The notes under the pieces: generated by a model
What the model was told of the DNA's origin: nothing
What the model saw: only the letters and a program-made list of their open reading frames with translations
Databases searched by the model: none
Translations under genes and position numbers: made by a program
In this document: one piece after another, positions 25,091-37,900 of the stretch
How positions within the stretch are numbered: position 1 is the first letter of the stretch
Layout: each line of letters starts with the position of its first letter
Assembly: GCA_022605955.1 (NCBI GenBank)
Contig: JAKCOZ010000005.1
Coordinates: 29,899,950-29,963,949 of the forward strand
Direction of reading: 5' to 3'
Length of the DNA: 64,000 bases
DNA from: Rallus limicola
Lineage: Eukaryota > Chordata > Aves > Gruiformes > Rallidae

Positions 25091-25166
25091 GCTGGTGAAT
25101 TGAATCAGTTCAAAGCAGAACTTGTTCAACTCAGGATCCAGCAAAATGGAGAAGAAAGAAGAAGAG
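25091..25166 (+). other. candidate internal exon encoding a coiled-coil segment
   Basis: A strong acceptor (gcattggttttctgccag) ends at 25090. The 76-nt block is open only in the frame starting at its first base and ends at GAAGAG|GTGAAG, a moderate donor. The peptide begins AGELNQFKAELVQLRIQQ and ends with Glu/Arg. Leu4, Phe7, Leu11 and Leu14 fall on consecutive a and d heptad positions, and the rest is polar, as in a coiled coil. It would enter in phase 0 and leave one extra base. No gene is recognised. The surrounding open frame runs 24980-25207 and looks random outside the block. Chance is a serious alternative for so short a block. Confidence 0.17.
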
Positions 25167-26466
25167 GTGAAGGCCAATTGCCATCTTTTGGCAGCTCTAA
25201 TGTGTAATTTCACCTTGAATTAACATGAAGTCATTTATATATTGCAGTTATAGTATTTGCTGTGCATCATCTTCATTCTTTCCTATTACATTATATGAAA
25301 GAATAATGTATTTCAGCCCTAGAGAAAAGGAAGTGATCTTTGCAGGAAGTCATTTAGAGGATAAGTTTCTTGAGAAAGTTAATTCCTAGCAGAAGACAGT
25401 GTCCAGTTCTCTTTCACAGCTATGGCAAATCATTTACTACTTGTTCCTTTAGATTTGCTCTGGTAAAATAAGGTCAACAATACTAAACACACATCAAAGT
25501 TTTAGTAGACTAATGTACTAAATACAAAATGTGTAGGATCCTCAAGTGAAAAGCACAACATAGTGAGAGAATAATGAATGGTATTTGGAGTGACACAGAA
25601 TTGTGTTGTAACAGTGGGAAGGGAAGTAGCCAAGGAAGATAATTTCATGGTGAGGTGCAAGTAGACCCTTCTGATCTATGGCCTAGTCTCATTTATCTTT
25701 AAACTGAGAAAACATACAATCTCATTCAATACCATCAACATGGGAGAAAGTGTATTGTTTAGATAAGCACATGTAATTCTACTGTGAACTGAACTAAGTG
25801 AATTTCAAGCCAATTTTACCAGAAAAAAAAATTATAGATGTTTATGGATACTGTAAAAGCAGACTAAGGAGGCGAGTGAACTATTTCTGTTAGTTCTGAT
25901 GCCTGTTGCAAAGATTCATAGTTCACACTATGTGAACATTGGAAAGAGATTTTGAACAGCTATTATGGGAAAGGATCCTTTCCATATATTCTCTGTGGCC
26001 CCAAGTATAGCATATACTGTTCAAAGAATGAATGCTAGTGTTGCTGAATTGAAAGCGTACAAGATAGGGTGGTATAGAACCTGTGGGCTGATCAGAATGG
26101 GAATCAAGAGATTGGAGTTTGTTCTGAGTTCCATCTTCCTGGGATTCACACAGTGAGAATAATATTTCAGTGGGTGGGTTCTTCTACAAAAAAGAAGGCT
26201 TCATCACCTTAATTATTTGGATAACGAATAAGTCTGATTACTGCTTGAATTGATAAAACCTGTTACCATGAAACACATTATCCAATGTAGGAGAAGCACA
26301 TGAAACCCCATAATAAAATGAAGGTATTCTTTGTAATTTCTTTTTACTAAGGAATAAACATCTTGGATATTATAGTCCAAGATATCCTTGATCTTAATTT
26401 TTATATGGATATGATACCTACTGGTATAGTACATTACAAGATTAGTAAATGTAAGATATCAAGCTG
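25167..26466. other. non-coding DNA
   Basis: No supported gene. A perfect 8-bp inverted repeat, ATCTTGGA...TCCAAGAT, lies at 26360-26383 with an 8-base loop. The remainder is AT-rich. Confidence 0.55.
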
Positions 26467-26783
26467 TTGAGGTGAATCCAGAGTAGGACCATCAAAATGA
26501 TCAGCAGGCTGGAGCACCTCTCCTGTGAAGACCATCTGAGACAGTTGGGCTTGTTCATCCTGGTGAAGAGACAGCTCTGGGGAGACCTAATTGCAGCCTA
26601 CCAGTACCTAAAGGGGCCTACAGAAAAGCTGGGGAGGGTCTGTTTATAAGGAAGTGTACTGATAGACAAGAAGAAGTCAGCTTAAACTAAAACAGGGTAG
26701 ATTTAGATTTGACATTAGGAAAAAATTCTTCACTATGAAGGTGGTGTGCTGGAACAGGTTGTCCAGAGAAACTCTGGACTTTT
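26467..26783 (+). mobile_element. CR1 LINE internal fragment, plus orientation
   Basis: The block reads in the sense direction of CR1 from the end of the reverse-transcriptase ORF toward the 3' UTR. It contains AAAATGATCAGCAGGCTGGA, GCACCTCTCCTGTGAAGACC, TTGCAGCCTACCAGTACCTA, AAGCTGGGGAGGGTCTG, GTAGATTTAGATTTGACATT and GCTGGAACAGGTTGTCCAGA, each close to CR1 consensus. It stops at about 26783, before the 3' UTR hairpin and tail repeats, so the natural 3' end is missing. CR1 normally loses its 5' side on insertion, so a later deletion or a break is implied. Many small differences show that it is dead. Confidence 0.93.
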
Positions 26784-29700
26784 ACCCACTCCATCATAAA
26801 TTTGTTTCTACCCATGTACTTAGAAGCCATTGAACTATGTTTTATGAAAGTTTAAATACAGTGTCTGGAGATATGTGTGCATTTTAAAAAAATAGACCTT
26901 TTGAAATTAATAAATATTTATCTTAAATATATCTGACTTTAGAGCAAATTAAAATATAAGTGCTGCATTCACAGATAATTATTTATGAATTTCTATTTAA
27001 TCATTAAAGTTTCATATTCCTGTTAAGCTGAATTTTGTCCTAAAAGGCACATAAATATACCCCAGATGTGTCTTTTTTTGAACCTTTGGTGTCTTTTCCC
27101 CTCCACAGACTATGAAATTTGTGCCAGATTTTAAATTTTTCAGCAATTCTTCATACCTATCCAATTTCCATATCCATAGAGTTTGTCAAGATCAGGTCAA
27201 TGATTTGCATTACCCTTTTTCTCTGCTCATTGCTGTAGACTAGCCATGCTTATAGCAAAATCTTGTGAGATTTTGCAAATCTTACTTGGCCCCTACACTA
27301 TCAATGCAGATTTCACAAAGGAGGAAGGAATTTAACTCCTTTCAAGAAGACTTTTATGTCTTGATGACTACTAATTTCCCTTTTTCCTTCTGATAGCAAA
27401 AATTTGGTTTCATCTAAAATTATCTGCAAGGGACCACATAGATTAAAGATGATTTCAAGGGACTAAAGGCTGGCTTTCTATAATTTTGAATTGATTTCTG
27501 TGTGAACAAAGCCTCAGGTAAAACTTGTTTATGAAAACCAAATGAACTCAATCCTAGAATGTTCATTCCACCCTAGTAATTAGAGCTGCTGATTAACACC
27601 TCACATTCACAGTACTTGCATAAACATAAACCTAAGCAACAGCAACAGAAAGTGTCATTAGGACAATCTTAAGAACAAGAAACCTGTCACCTGCTGCTGA
27701 CACTGAAGTTTGTTGATTGAACTGAAATATGTTGCTGGCATATAATACTACAAAGTAACAGAGATCTCTACCTCTCTGCAGCAGAGGTAAAATTGTAAGT
27801 CACTGAGGAACAAGGGAGGAACAGTAAAAGGGATTCTGAATTTGAACCTGATTTTGCCCTACATACCCTCTGTTGAACATTTTCACTTTAAAGTAATGAA
27901 GTATGCATGGAAGAAGTTTTGTGAACTGTCTTTTGCCATTACTACCAAAAGATCTCACTAGGATAAAAAGATATATCTTGCCTTGTGTTTGATTATCTTT
28001 TCTCATACTATGAGTTACTCCTCTGGAAGAAGTGGGAGCACTGTAAAATCAGATCCTTAGCTGTGTCCTCCTCAACATAGTAACAGAGGAGAGAGCTACA
28101 TGTGTGATGAACAATGAAGGCTTCAGAAACTGCAAAGTGGATGGAGGATAGGCAAAAGACAATTAAATTTCTTTGGGCTTTCAAAGGTGAAAATAGTAAG
28201 TAAAATGGAGAGAGCTTATGCAACTAGGAAATTTGGTGATTAAAAGAGGCTTTTGGTATGTGTTTTTGAGTCAAACAAAGCACAGTGGTGGACTAGGAAT
28301 CCTAGAATTGATATTATTAAGATTATTAAAAGCATATCTCACAGTTGTCCTATACTGAATAGTTTTCCGAGGACAGTAAAAGTTATCTAGTTAGGACAAG
28401 AGAAAGGAAAAAAAAAGAAAAATAAAGGAAAATGGCACAGATTTGATTGATTGTCCAAGAAGCTTCCTTATTATACCCAAGTTGAGAATTTTCATCAGAA
28501 GCATTGAAACACGGCATAAAGTAAGAAAAAGGTGTATAGCTGGAGCTGAGAAACTAGATGAGCAGACAACCTAAATTTCTGTGGATGATCCCAGCATAGA
28601 CTGGCAGATTATATGGGTGTTAAGTGATGCCAGACATTTTTCAGTCAACTCAGAGACATGTTGGGGTAAATAACTCATCATAATTTAAAATAAGTGAATA
28701 GGATGGATAGGACATGACTATAAAAGTGAGGGAGAGGTTTGATGAGTAGTCTTCAATGTTATTGAGTTTTCTCCATGTTTTCCAAATTCACTTCTAGGAT
28801 CTTCTTAGGTTTTTTTTCACTTAAGTTTTTGTATTTTCTTTAGGGAATGACTCATATTTGAATCTACTTTTTTTTTTTACTTCTGCTTACTTAAGAAACC
28901 TGTAAATACTTCAAGATAGAAGTACTCATTGGGTTACCATGCTATCCCCCTATTGCCAGAAACCCAGTTGATTAGAGTGGAAATGTCAGTGGTAGAGGGA
29001 AAGACCTATTTACTACTCCTAGTTTTCTTTTGTTTATAAACTTTGAATTAAAATATGGTACAAATGAGAGCTGAATTTCATTTGTGAAATACAATGGCAG
29101 AACAATAAATAGGTTGTGTACATAATTTATCTTGAATTATTTGCCATGATATAGCCACATTAATGAAAAGTCTTAATAATATCTGTACTTTAATTGCATT
29201 CAAGATTATTAATATCCTAACGAAAAGTAAGACTCTTCGGGGATTTTTTGGTTTTCAGAAATGAGGTTACTGCTGAAGTAGTATGGGCATGTTTTTCTTT
29301 CCTGCTCAAGGATTTCGAAGAATATAATAAAAATGAGGACACGCTGATCTTGTGACATTTATTACTATATCCACCTTGAAAATAGTTAAATAAAAATACC
29401 ATTTACTTAAGGAGAGACAACAAATCAGAGATAGAGATGCAAAATAGGAGTCAGGAGTTCCAGTGGTTAATCTTGGAAACAGCTAGTTAGTATCCTTTCA
29501 AAAATTTTAAGGTAATGTTTGAAGGATGTTTTCAAGGTATGCACTATTAAATTACACCTTTCAACACTGTCTGTTTTGGAGTTTGATATAAGAATGTTTT
29601 TAATCACTTGACTGCTTAGTTTTTATAATGTCCTTTATATTCTTGTTTGAAAATGTAAACTAAAATCTCACCAGATTTACTATTTCAGTATTAATCTAGT

Positions 29701-30837
29701 AGCTAAGAGAAGTCCAGTCAACAAGAGAAGTTGTGCTATAGTATGGGCAAATATAATGGAAACAGGTGTGTTAGAGAGGGAAAGTATAGAACTGTGAGAA
29801 CCTCCAAGAAGACAGAATGTTATGTAAAATAATACCGTTAAATATACATAAGATTTACTCTTAGCGTATGCTGTTTACATATAACGTCTAATAAACATAT
29901 TTCACTAAAATTTATTATGTCCCTGTGGTATAATTACATAAAACAGATGTGTATTCAATCTAGTAGAAAAGAAAGAAAAGAATGAAACAAAGGAGGAAAA
30001 AATTTCACAGAGCTGTTTTTGCCTTGTATGATATAATTTTGTTTTCAAGATTCTTGAATGTTAGCAGATAAATTTTACTTCTTTAAGTACAGCTGCTTTT
30101 ACACAATATAGTGCATTTTGATGGAACTTCTGACAGTGGGGAAAAATGAATGTGTTTCTTATCCATAGAGACTCTTCCAAACCACGTCTGAAATAGTAAC
30201 GAACATGTTGCTCCAATAATATTGACTCAATCAGATCATATAGTGAAACATTTCCAGACATATTGATAAATTCATTGATTCTTCCCATTCTTTTGGTCAC
30301 TGGACTATAGAAAAAGGGATCACCAGCCATTTGACCTTCATTGTGTATTAAATAAACACCAGATGGTAAGGATCCATTCAGTAAATCTATTCTTTCTTCT
30401 TCATAGTCATGTTCACACTGTTGCTTCCCACTGAGTCTTTATCTTTATTTGTCATGGTGCCAAAGCTGCCTCTATAGCACCTTTCATGCATCACAGCTTT
30501 CAAATCTTGTCCCATTAGTTTCATTTTGTTTCTATCATAAATAATCTACTACTTTCTCATACACTCTTTCATTATCTAATAATGTTCAGTCTTTGTACAA
30601 AAGGGTAAAGTACTAAAAGGTTAGTGAGTACAGTTTGCCCATTAGTATATAGTCTGTGTGACACTTTATTAGAGAAAAATGTATGCTACAGGTAATAATT
30701 ATGCATTCTATGAGATAGACATACTTTAAATAACAAGGGATCTTTTTTGTTTGTTGAACTACCCTTCCATGCCTAATGCCTGAAATTTAGTCATTTTAAG
30801 TATCTGTCCCCTGGACAGATATGAGTTTAAGAAAGAA
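26784..30837. other. non-coding DNA
   Basis: No supported gene or transposon. A textbook acceptor (gtcttttcccctccacag) ends at 27108 and is followed by 29 open codons to CAG|GTCAATG at 27195. The donor is weak and the peptide has no character, so it is not annotated. The minus frame at 30061-30330 (89 codons) has no recognised domain. Confidence 0.5.
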
Positions 30838-30881
30838 TTGCAACATCATAGTTAGGGATTTGCAACATCATAGTTAAGGAC
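30838..30881. repeat. 22-bp tandem duplication
   Basis: TTGCAACATCATAGTTAGGG plus two bases (30838-30859) is repeated immediately at 30860-30881 with three differences near the end of the unit. A slippage-type local duplication. Confidence 0.9.
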
Positions 30882-30932
30882 TATTTGGATTCAAATGTAG
30901 ATCTATAAATGAACCAACGTTGAAAGTCAAGA

Positions 30933-30963
30933 TTTTGGTTCTGAAAAAGGTTTTGGTTCTGAA
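30933..30963. repeat. 13-bp direct repeat
   Basis: TTTTGGTTCTGAA occurs at 30933-30945 and again at 30951-30963, separated by AAAGG. It lies between the 22-bp tandem duplication and the hairpin. Confidence 0.85.
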
Positions 30964-30990
30964 CCTTTATTAGTGCAAACTAATAAAGGT
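30963..30990. repeat. perfect 11-bp hairpin
   Basis: ACCTTTATTAG (30963-30973) and CTAATAAAGGT (30980-30990) are perfect reverse complements with loop TGCAAA. No T run follows and no gene is adjacent. The terminator interpretation does not apply in a vertebrate genome. Confidence 0.85.
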
Positions 30991-31782
30991 GAAAAAAACC
31001 CATAGCAAGATGTATGTAAGTGAAACTATCTGGTTCTGTGCAGAATGATGCACATAATTTTTTCTCCCTCACTATGCTCAAGAGTAGTAGATCATGATTT
31101 ATCAAATCTCAGATAAGTTACTAATTGAAAAAAGACTCCATTGAAATGTCTAATAGAAAAAGTTAATATTGGAACTATAATACTAGTAAAAAAGAAAATG
31201 CAATCAAAATTAGGTAGTTTTTTAAAGTATAAAAGTAAAAGATCATCATCTATGTATTCAAACCATGAATTTTGAAACAATCTCATGCTGTGGGTTACAA
31301 AGTTCACCAAATTTTAGGTGTTGGGGTTCTTTCGATGGTGTTTTGCACAGGTATGCGGGAAAGGAGAGAATTTACGAGTTATACTGACTCAGTGGCCTTC
31401 TGATAATAATCAACAAACGAGACTGGTTTTATTCCCCTGAGCACCAAGAAACAATTATGCTGCCAAGAGTTCTGATGCTTCCTGAATCTCAGAGTGTATT
31501 CTGTTAATCTGCAGGTAGCATATCTTGTTCCAAATAAATAGTAATGGCAGTAAATAGTCCCCTGTCCCATTACTAACACACCTTTTGGCATCAGGAAGCA
31601 CACACTGAGTCCCACATGAGAGTTTATGCTCTACAGCTGAAACAACAAAACAATATCTGATTTGAGAAAAGAGGGAACTGTTTGTGGGAGGGGATGTGGG
31701 GAGGCTGGTGTGGTGATGGCGTGCTGGGGGGTATGTGTGTGTTTCCTACTTGCCTATTCCTATCTTCCTCTTGGTACTGCAG
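30991..31782. other. non-coding DNA becoming GC-richer at 31.68 kb
   Basis: From about 31680 the plus strand becomes strongly G-rich (ggaggggatgtggggaggct) and then pyrimidine-rich. Minus frames at 31092-31310 and 31379-31615 show no domain. Confidence 0.5.
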
Positions 31783-31856
31783 GAGTCTGAAGATACCAGA
31801 AGAGAGAGGGGGATAAAAGGCCTAAGTGTACACATCGGGCCTACCTTATTGCCCAG
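31783..31856 (+). other. candidate internal exon
   Basis: Acceptor tatcttcctcttggtactgc+ag ends at 31782. The 74-nt block is open only in frame 0 and ends GCCCAG|GTGACA. The peptide begins ESEDTRRERGIKGLSVHI and is charged. It would leave two bases (AG) for the next exon. The donor is buried in a 6-bp hairpin (31851-31871). It lies in the most GC-rich patch of the central window. No protein family was recognised. Confidence 0.13.
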
Positions 31857-31871
31857 GTGACACCACTGGGC
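31851..31871. repeat. GCCCAG/CTGGGC hairpin
   Basis: GCCCAG (31851-31856) pairs with CTGGGC (31866-31871) around a 9-base loop. It overlaps the candidate splice donor at 31857. Confidence 0.45.
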
Positions 31872-31894
31872 AATCATTCATTGTCTCATACTCA

Positions 31895-31912
31895 GTGACT
31901 GTGACTGTGACT
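31895..31912. repeat. (GTGACT)3 short tandem repeat
   Basis: Three exact copies of GTGACT run from 31895 to 31912. A small microsatellite-like tract. Confidence 0.8.
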
Positions 31913-34900
31913 GCTTAGTTCACCTGGAACAGTCAGTACCTAATGCCCTGTGCAGAGCCAGTTGAAGTAGATAAGTTGAGGAGAATAATTAAGTTCAAAA
32001 TGCATTTCTTAATCATGATTTATTACTCTATTGTCACTAGAGAAGCTTGGAATACTTTCTAGATTAAACCAAAGAAGTCGCCACTTCTTGAGGGTGAATG
32101 AACTGGTTTAAATACATACATCTTTGTTAATGACCTGCAAAAATCTACTGCTAGTGAAGCAATAGCTTTGGCTTTAAACTTGACTAGAAAAAATGTTCAT
32201 CTTAAAAAAAAGATAAAACTTTAATGCTTGCTACCTCCTTGTGTGCACGTTTTCAAGTATTACTTCACAGGAACAGCTTTTTAACTCAGTGTATTTTGCA
32301 AAGAACAGAAATTTTACATTGAACCAAATGAAACAATACTTTAAAAGAGAGTGTTACTGCTGTTCTGCATTGCTTAACTTTTGTGTTCCCTCTGAAAATC
32401 CTACTAAAGAGACCCATTGGTTTTGTTCTTTCCCTGGATCCAACACTGAGCTAGAAATGGAGCAGTTGATTACTGTGATAATTGCTAGTTCTAATCTGTT
32501 TTATTGTAAGGGGATTTTAGTGATTTTTATAAGAGTTTGGGTTTTCTGGGTTTTTTTGGTTCGTTGTTTGGTTGTTTGGATTTTTTTGAATTGCCAACAA
32601 AATGACCAATTTATCCTATGGGCAATCTCTTTTGGATGACATTTAAATTAGGTACCTGACTCACACGCAACACAAAATTCATATTTCAATTTACCTTCTT
32701 GTGGATACAACAGTAGTTGGAAATGGTATTACTTGGTCAAGGGTACTCTGTGTCCTCAGCTTTCAAAGCAAAAATTGGCGGAGGAGGAATGATGTCACTT
32801 TAAACCTGCTATTTAGCTCTAAGAGCTGAAAAAGGCAGTGTAACCCCCTCATGCATAAATATATCACCTTAAGTTTATATTTCACTACTTTTAAAAAGTA
32901 CTGAAGAATATGCCACAATATGTCTTGTTCTAGCAGCTGAAAAATTATGCTATGACTAAAATGACATCATTCTGCCTCCCACAGAATGTTTTGGCTCTGA
33001 GAGCTCAAGGAGCAGATGAAATTAACATAAAATGTCACTGTCACACAGAAAGGAAGAAAAAATATTAACATCTTCTGCATTTATTTCACAGATCTGAGTA
33101 GGAGGTCACCATAAAGCATGTCAGAAGAACTTTGAGGATAGAACACAGCCTTTTGTAAGGGCCAGTACAACCAGCATTGTTGAAATTTTCTAAGTAGGGC
33201 TACTGGAAATCAAGATGGCCTGTAGTATTCTATGTTTCTCTGTCCACAATCAATTGCTCCATAGCACTCTTTCATTTACCTTTATATTAACATTAGCCAA
33301 TTTCTAAATTGTTCCAAAGTTCAAATCAGAATCATCAGTAGCATTCTAAATCTAGATAATGGATCTAGTTCTCACATGTCAATATTTTTTTAATTGTACT
33401 GTTGCGTTTCGGATTTTCATGCAAAAATTATGCTCCCATTCTAGTAAACTACTATGTGGTCAAATAGCAAGTTATTCCCTGGCCTAAGGATTTGAAAAAA
33501 CATATATCAAAAAAGCATGTGGTAGCTTGGAAAGCAAAGCAGACAGCAAGCGTAAGGGTGGGAGAGCAAAGTAACAAACTGAACAAAGCTTACCAAAAAA
33601 AGATTGAAGTTTCAACTTACAATATTTAACCAGTGTTAAAATAAAAATATTTCTGTGGCTATCACAGAAGACTTGTGATTAAGAGTCAATGCCCCTTTTC
33701 TTTCAAATTTTAACAGTATTTCCTATGAATAAAGCTGAGATGCAAATCTTGAGGCCTTTTAGCATCAAGTAAAGGGAAGTCTAGGTGTTGATGGAGAATT
33801 TAGTAAGCAGGAAGGCGTAGCATGGAAATCAAAAGATCTGTTTCGTTCATGCTAATTTAAAGTGCCAGCTACACATTTGTGAGAGATCAAGAAGGTAGGT
33901 CACAATGCTGGATGTGGGTAGGTGTTTAGACAACAGCTCGGATTATGAGATCCAGACATAAGGAGCGAGATGCAGAGAATGAAAAGTTACTGATTGAGGA
34001 CAAAGTAGAAGGAGAAACACACTGAAAGAGGGAGACTGGAATGAGAGGAGGCATCAAATAATGTTTCTGAACGAAAGATAAAAAATGTGAATAACAAATG
34101 AAGACAGTGATAGATCAAATTTTTGTCTTTTCAAATAACACAGCACTGTAAGATAAAGCAGAACTTCTGCATTACATGCAGAAAAAAATAAGTCCTAACC
34201 GAGTGGTGCAGATGGAAATAACCAGGAAATAATATTTGCCACTGAGTCCAATATAATATTGACTTGATTCAGTTTTCTTGGATGTTTTACCTGCTGTTTA
34301 TAAAGAATTAGACTCACTACCAAAATAAAGAAATACAAATGAGATTTCTTATATTTAATGTACTTTATTGATAATAATTTTAGGATAATTGAAGATACAA
34401 AAAAAATGCAAGATGTTCCTTTAATAATCAAATTGAGCCAAAAAAATCCAAATTTTTAGACAATGTCATAATTTGCTTCCTTGTAACAAAATTCTTTCCT
34501 TATTGATTTGACTCATCAGTAATCAAGATAAATATTTCCAATGTAGCTTCTAACATTTTTTCCCCTACTACTATTAAGGATAGTCTTGCTTATGGAACAA
34601 AATAGCTGAAACTCTGTTGGCATCCAAATTTACAAGATGTATCCACTGCTGACCTAATGCAGTGCATATATATATGAAAAGGTTTCATTGCATATTCAAC
34701 TTCTTATAAAACAAAGGCAGAAAAAGAATTAGAAAATGAGGAGAATCCAAGGTAGAGTGAAAATTCCTGCTTCCCCCACTCCACTTAAAAGTCAAAGTAA
34801 ATGTTTGAAAGTTTGGCCAGGAAGGTCACCTGAGTGAGCAAATTCAATGGCGTAAAACCAGTGTTTTGACCTTCCAATATGAATTTACTTGGCAGAAATC

Positions 34901-37900
34901 TTGTGCCTAATAATATAGGCTGAATAAAATATAGATAATACGTCACTGAGAAGACGAGCAGTATGATTTGTTCAGGCATAATGTATAGCAAGTTTCAGAC
35001 ATGTTCTGAGGGTTAAGTACATGGTAAGAAAGCTGAAATCTTCTGATTGGAAGTTTGAGTATCAAGAATCTGATGGAATTCACAGTTATGTTGAAGAACT
35101 AAATGACCAAACTAATGAAAAGAGAATAAAAAGAAACTAGTCTTTGTAAAAGGAGGTTGACCCAGAAACTGATTTCTAATATTGCTCATAATCCTTACCC
35201 CCCAAAATAAGTCTCAATGCAGTGTAGCATAAGTGAGTGGTGACTTGTGGCTTCAGATGATAAAATACTGATCTTTCATAACTGCTGATTTATAGCAATA
35301 TTTGAAAGATCTGTACAAGCCTAGAACATTGAGGAATAGCTAAAAAAATTTTTCACAACTTGAGCCTGGAGATTTTCTGTCTAAGTTGCAATAGTTTGTG
35401 GAGTAAACAGATGGAGAGGAACAATGATAGCCCTATCGTTCATAGATTACTATGGAAACATTCTAGATTAGATTGATATTTTGTGGTTGAATGTGCAATT
35501 TAAATGCAATATGGTGATATCTTACAAGATATTAATTATGATGTTTGGTGTCTACTGAGTAAAATACTTCTTTTACTGAAGACAGCATCTGAATGACACA
35601 GTTAATCACAGATATTACTGCCTCAAGATGGTGATATTTAACTAAGAGGTGAGGAGTACACCATGACCAGAAAAAGCTTCCTGTTTGAATTTGAGCTGTC
35701 AGTATCACATTACCAAGGACCAAGCAACAACAGTGTACTTTGTCAGCTCATCCAGTGGCACATTCATGCCACATATGATTTCTTAGGAACAGATATGTTA
35801 ATATTTCCTATTTTACGTTGTAATATGACAAAGTATTTCTATGAGATTAAATTGGTAAGCACATACAGAAGTATATAGCCTTTCAGAGATCACTTTCAAG
35901 TAGTTTTAAAAAGTTTTGGCTGTCAACAAATGAGAAAGACAGAGCATTTCTCCAGAGCAATGCACTTACTTGCAACTTCAGATGTATGTCAGTCTGAAAT
36001 ACCAATTTCTCTGACACACTAGTGTAATGGAAATTCTGAAAACTGAAAAAAAGTAATATGAAATTGAATTCTTTGCTGAAGAAGAGTAAAACTTGTCTTT
36101 AAAAATTTGACAAATTTTGATTTCCATATCCATCATTAACCTACTATAACATGACTCCTCTTTATAAATATGCATATGTTTTTCAGGCGGGCACAGTTGG
36201 CCAGATCATGAGTTCCTTCATCTAAAAAATTTCATTACCTTTAATCAGCTAAAGAAGAAGGAGTTTTTTTTGGTTGTAAAAGATCAGAATCTGATCAACA
36301 GTGTTACCAAAAAGTAATATTAACCATCTTGATCTTCTAGTGGGATTTTGTATTACATTTCAATTTGAAATAGATTAAACTTCTGCTAGTTGTTATCCTT
36401 GGTCTTATATATGAAATAACAGAATTCAATACAACATTGTGAGATTCAGAGAGCTTAATTCTTCAGGTTTAGAATGAAATTGAATAAAACATTTTTCTTT
36501 TTAATGTCAAGGGTCAAACTATGCACTGCTCTCCAGCAAACAGTAAGTTTTGTTTAAGAAAAATCTTTAGAGTCTGAGTCTGTGTTAATCTTTGAAAATT
36601 GTAAATGCTTTCTAAATAGGTAAATAGACATGCTCACAGACTTCTAATCTATACTGTAAGCATTTAATATAAAATTATTCCACTTAGTCTTTAAGTGTAA
36701 GTGCTAAGCTTTAGAATTACACCTGCATTCAGCATCAAATATAATTAACAAAAGGTTTGTTTAAGTTCACATTCTTAGCTTCTTGCTCAAATTCTTGTTT
36801 ATTTTCCATATTTGACAATATAGACCTCTATTCTAAAGGTTCGTAACCCTATTACATCTTTGTCTCATGCCAGATTTATCTTAGACCATTATAGTTGAGC
36901 GAACAGCATTAAGGAAGCCTTTCTTTCCAGTTCCTGATTGTGATTGCTAGCATATCAAATTTATTCCCTTGTAATCCAGATAATTTTCCAGAAGCTTTGA
37001 GAACTGTATGTAGTAGTTTGTTAGAGAGTTCAGAGAAACCCTATACTGACAGACCAAAAAGCACTTCGACTGTCACTTTATGTCATTAACAATTTCTAAA
37101 ACCATTACAGATGGGATGAACTGATTAGAAGTGAGGAGCAAGGATCTTTTTCCCAGCCAGAAATATCCCCTGAGACTTTTCCTGCATGTGAAGTTTCTAA
37201 TGATTAATGGGAGAAAAATAAGCCAGCCTGCCCCACAGTTACCACACACTTTATTTAGGAAAGATGTTATTTATATTTGGTGATCTACTTGCAATAGATG
37301 TCTTTAGAAGTTAAATATTAATTGGATCATTTAAAAAAGAAGCTAGCAAAATAATAATAAAAAAGCTCTACATGCTAATTGCTCATTTTCCCCCTTTACT
37401 TTTCAATATTCACTTTTTAGTAGCTTCACTGTAATTTGTATTAATGGTGCTAAAAGACTAAAATGTTTATCTTCTCCCCCCCTACACCTCCCTTCCATTC
37501 TGATGTTTTATTTCTGTAAGTGAAAGCTACAGCTGGAAAATTGTTTTACTACAAATCTCACACCAGCACTGTCAGTTGTGATGTGACACAAGAGATTCTT
37601 ATCTGTAGGCTGGGTTGGAATTATTAAACATTCTCACATTGTGCAAAGTGTTGAGGATGAACAGCAGTGCAGTGAGGTGCATCCAACACTTCTGTGCTTC
37701 CCACCTGATCCTTGAAATACAACTCCTTTAAAAGGCTAATATTTGCTTTATATAGAAGTGACAATATTCAAGCACTAACATGTACTGGAAATATCACTGA
37801 ATTCTGTGTTCCTCTAAATTCTTTTCAGAAGATAAAATTTGGGGAAAGAAAGAGAGAGGATCATTCAAATAATAAGGAATACCAAAAGTATCTGCTGCAC

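Noticed and set aside
27109..27195. 87-nt block after a textbook acceptor
   Set aside because: The donor CAG|GTCAATG is weak and the peptide (TMKFVPDFKFFSNSSY...) has no coding character; typical pseudo-exon.
32241..32639. 132-codon plus-strand frame, the longest in the window
   Set aside because: No ATG-led domain, no homologue recognised, and the C-terminal Phe/Trp/Val run comes from T/G-rich low-complexity DNA.
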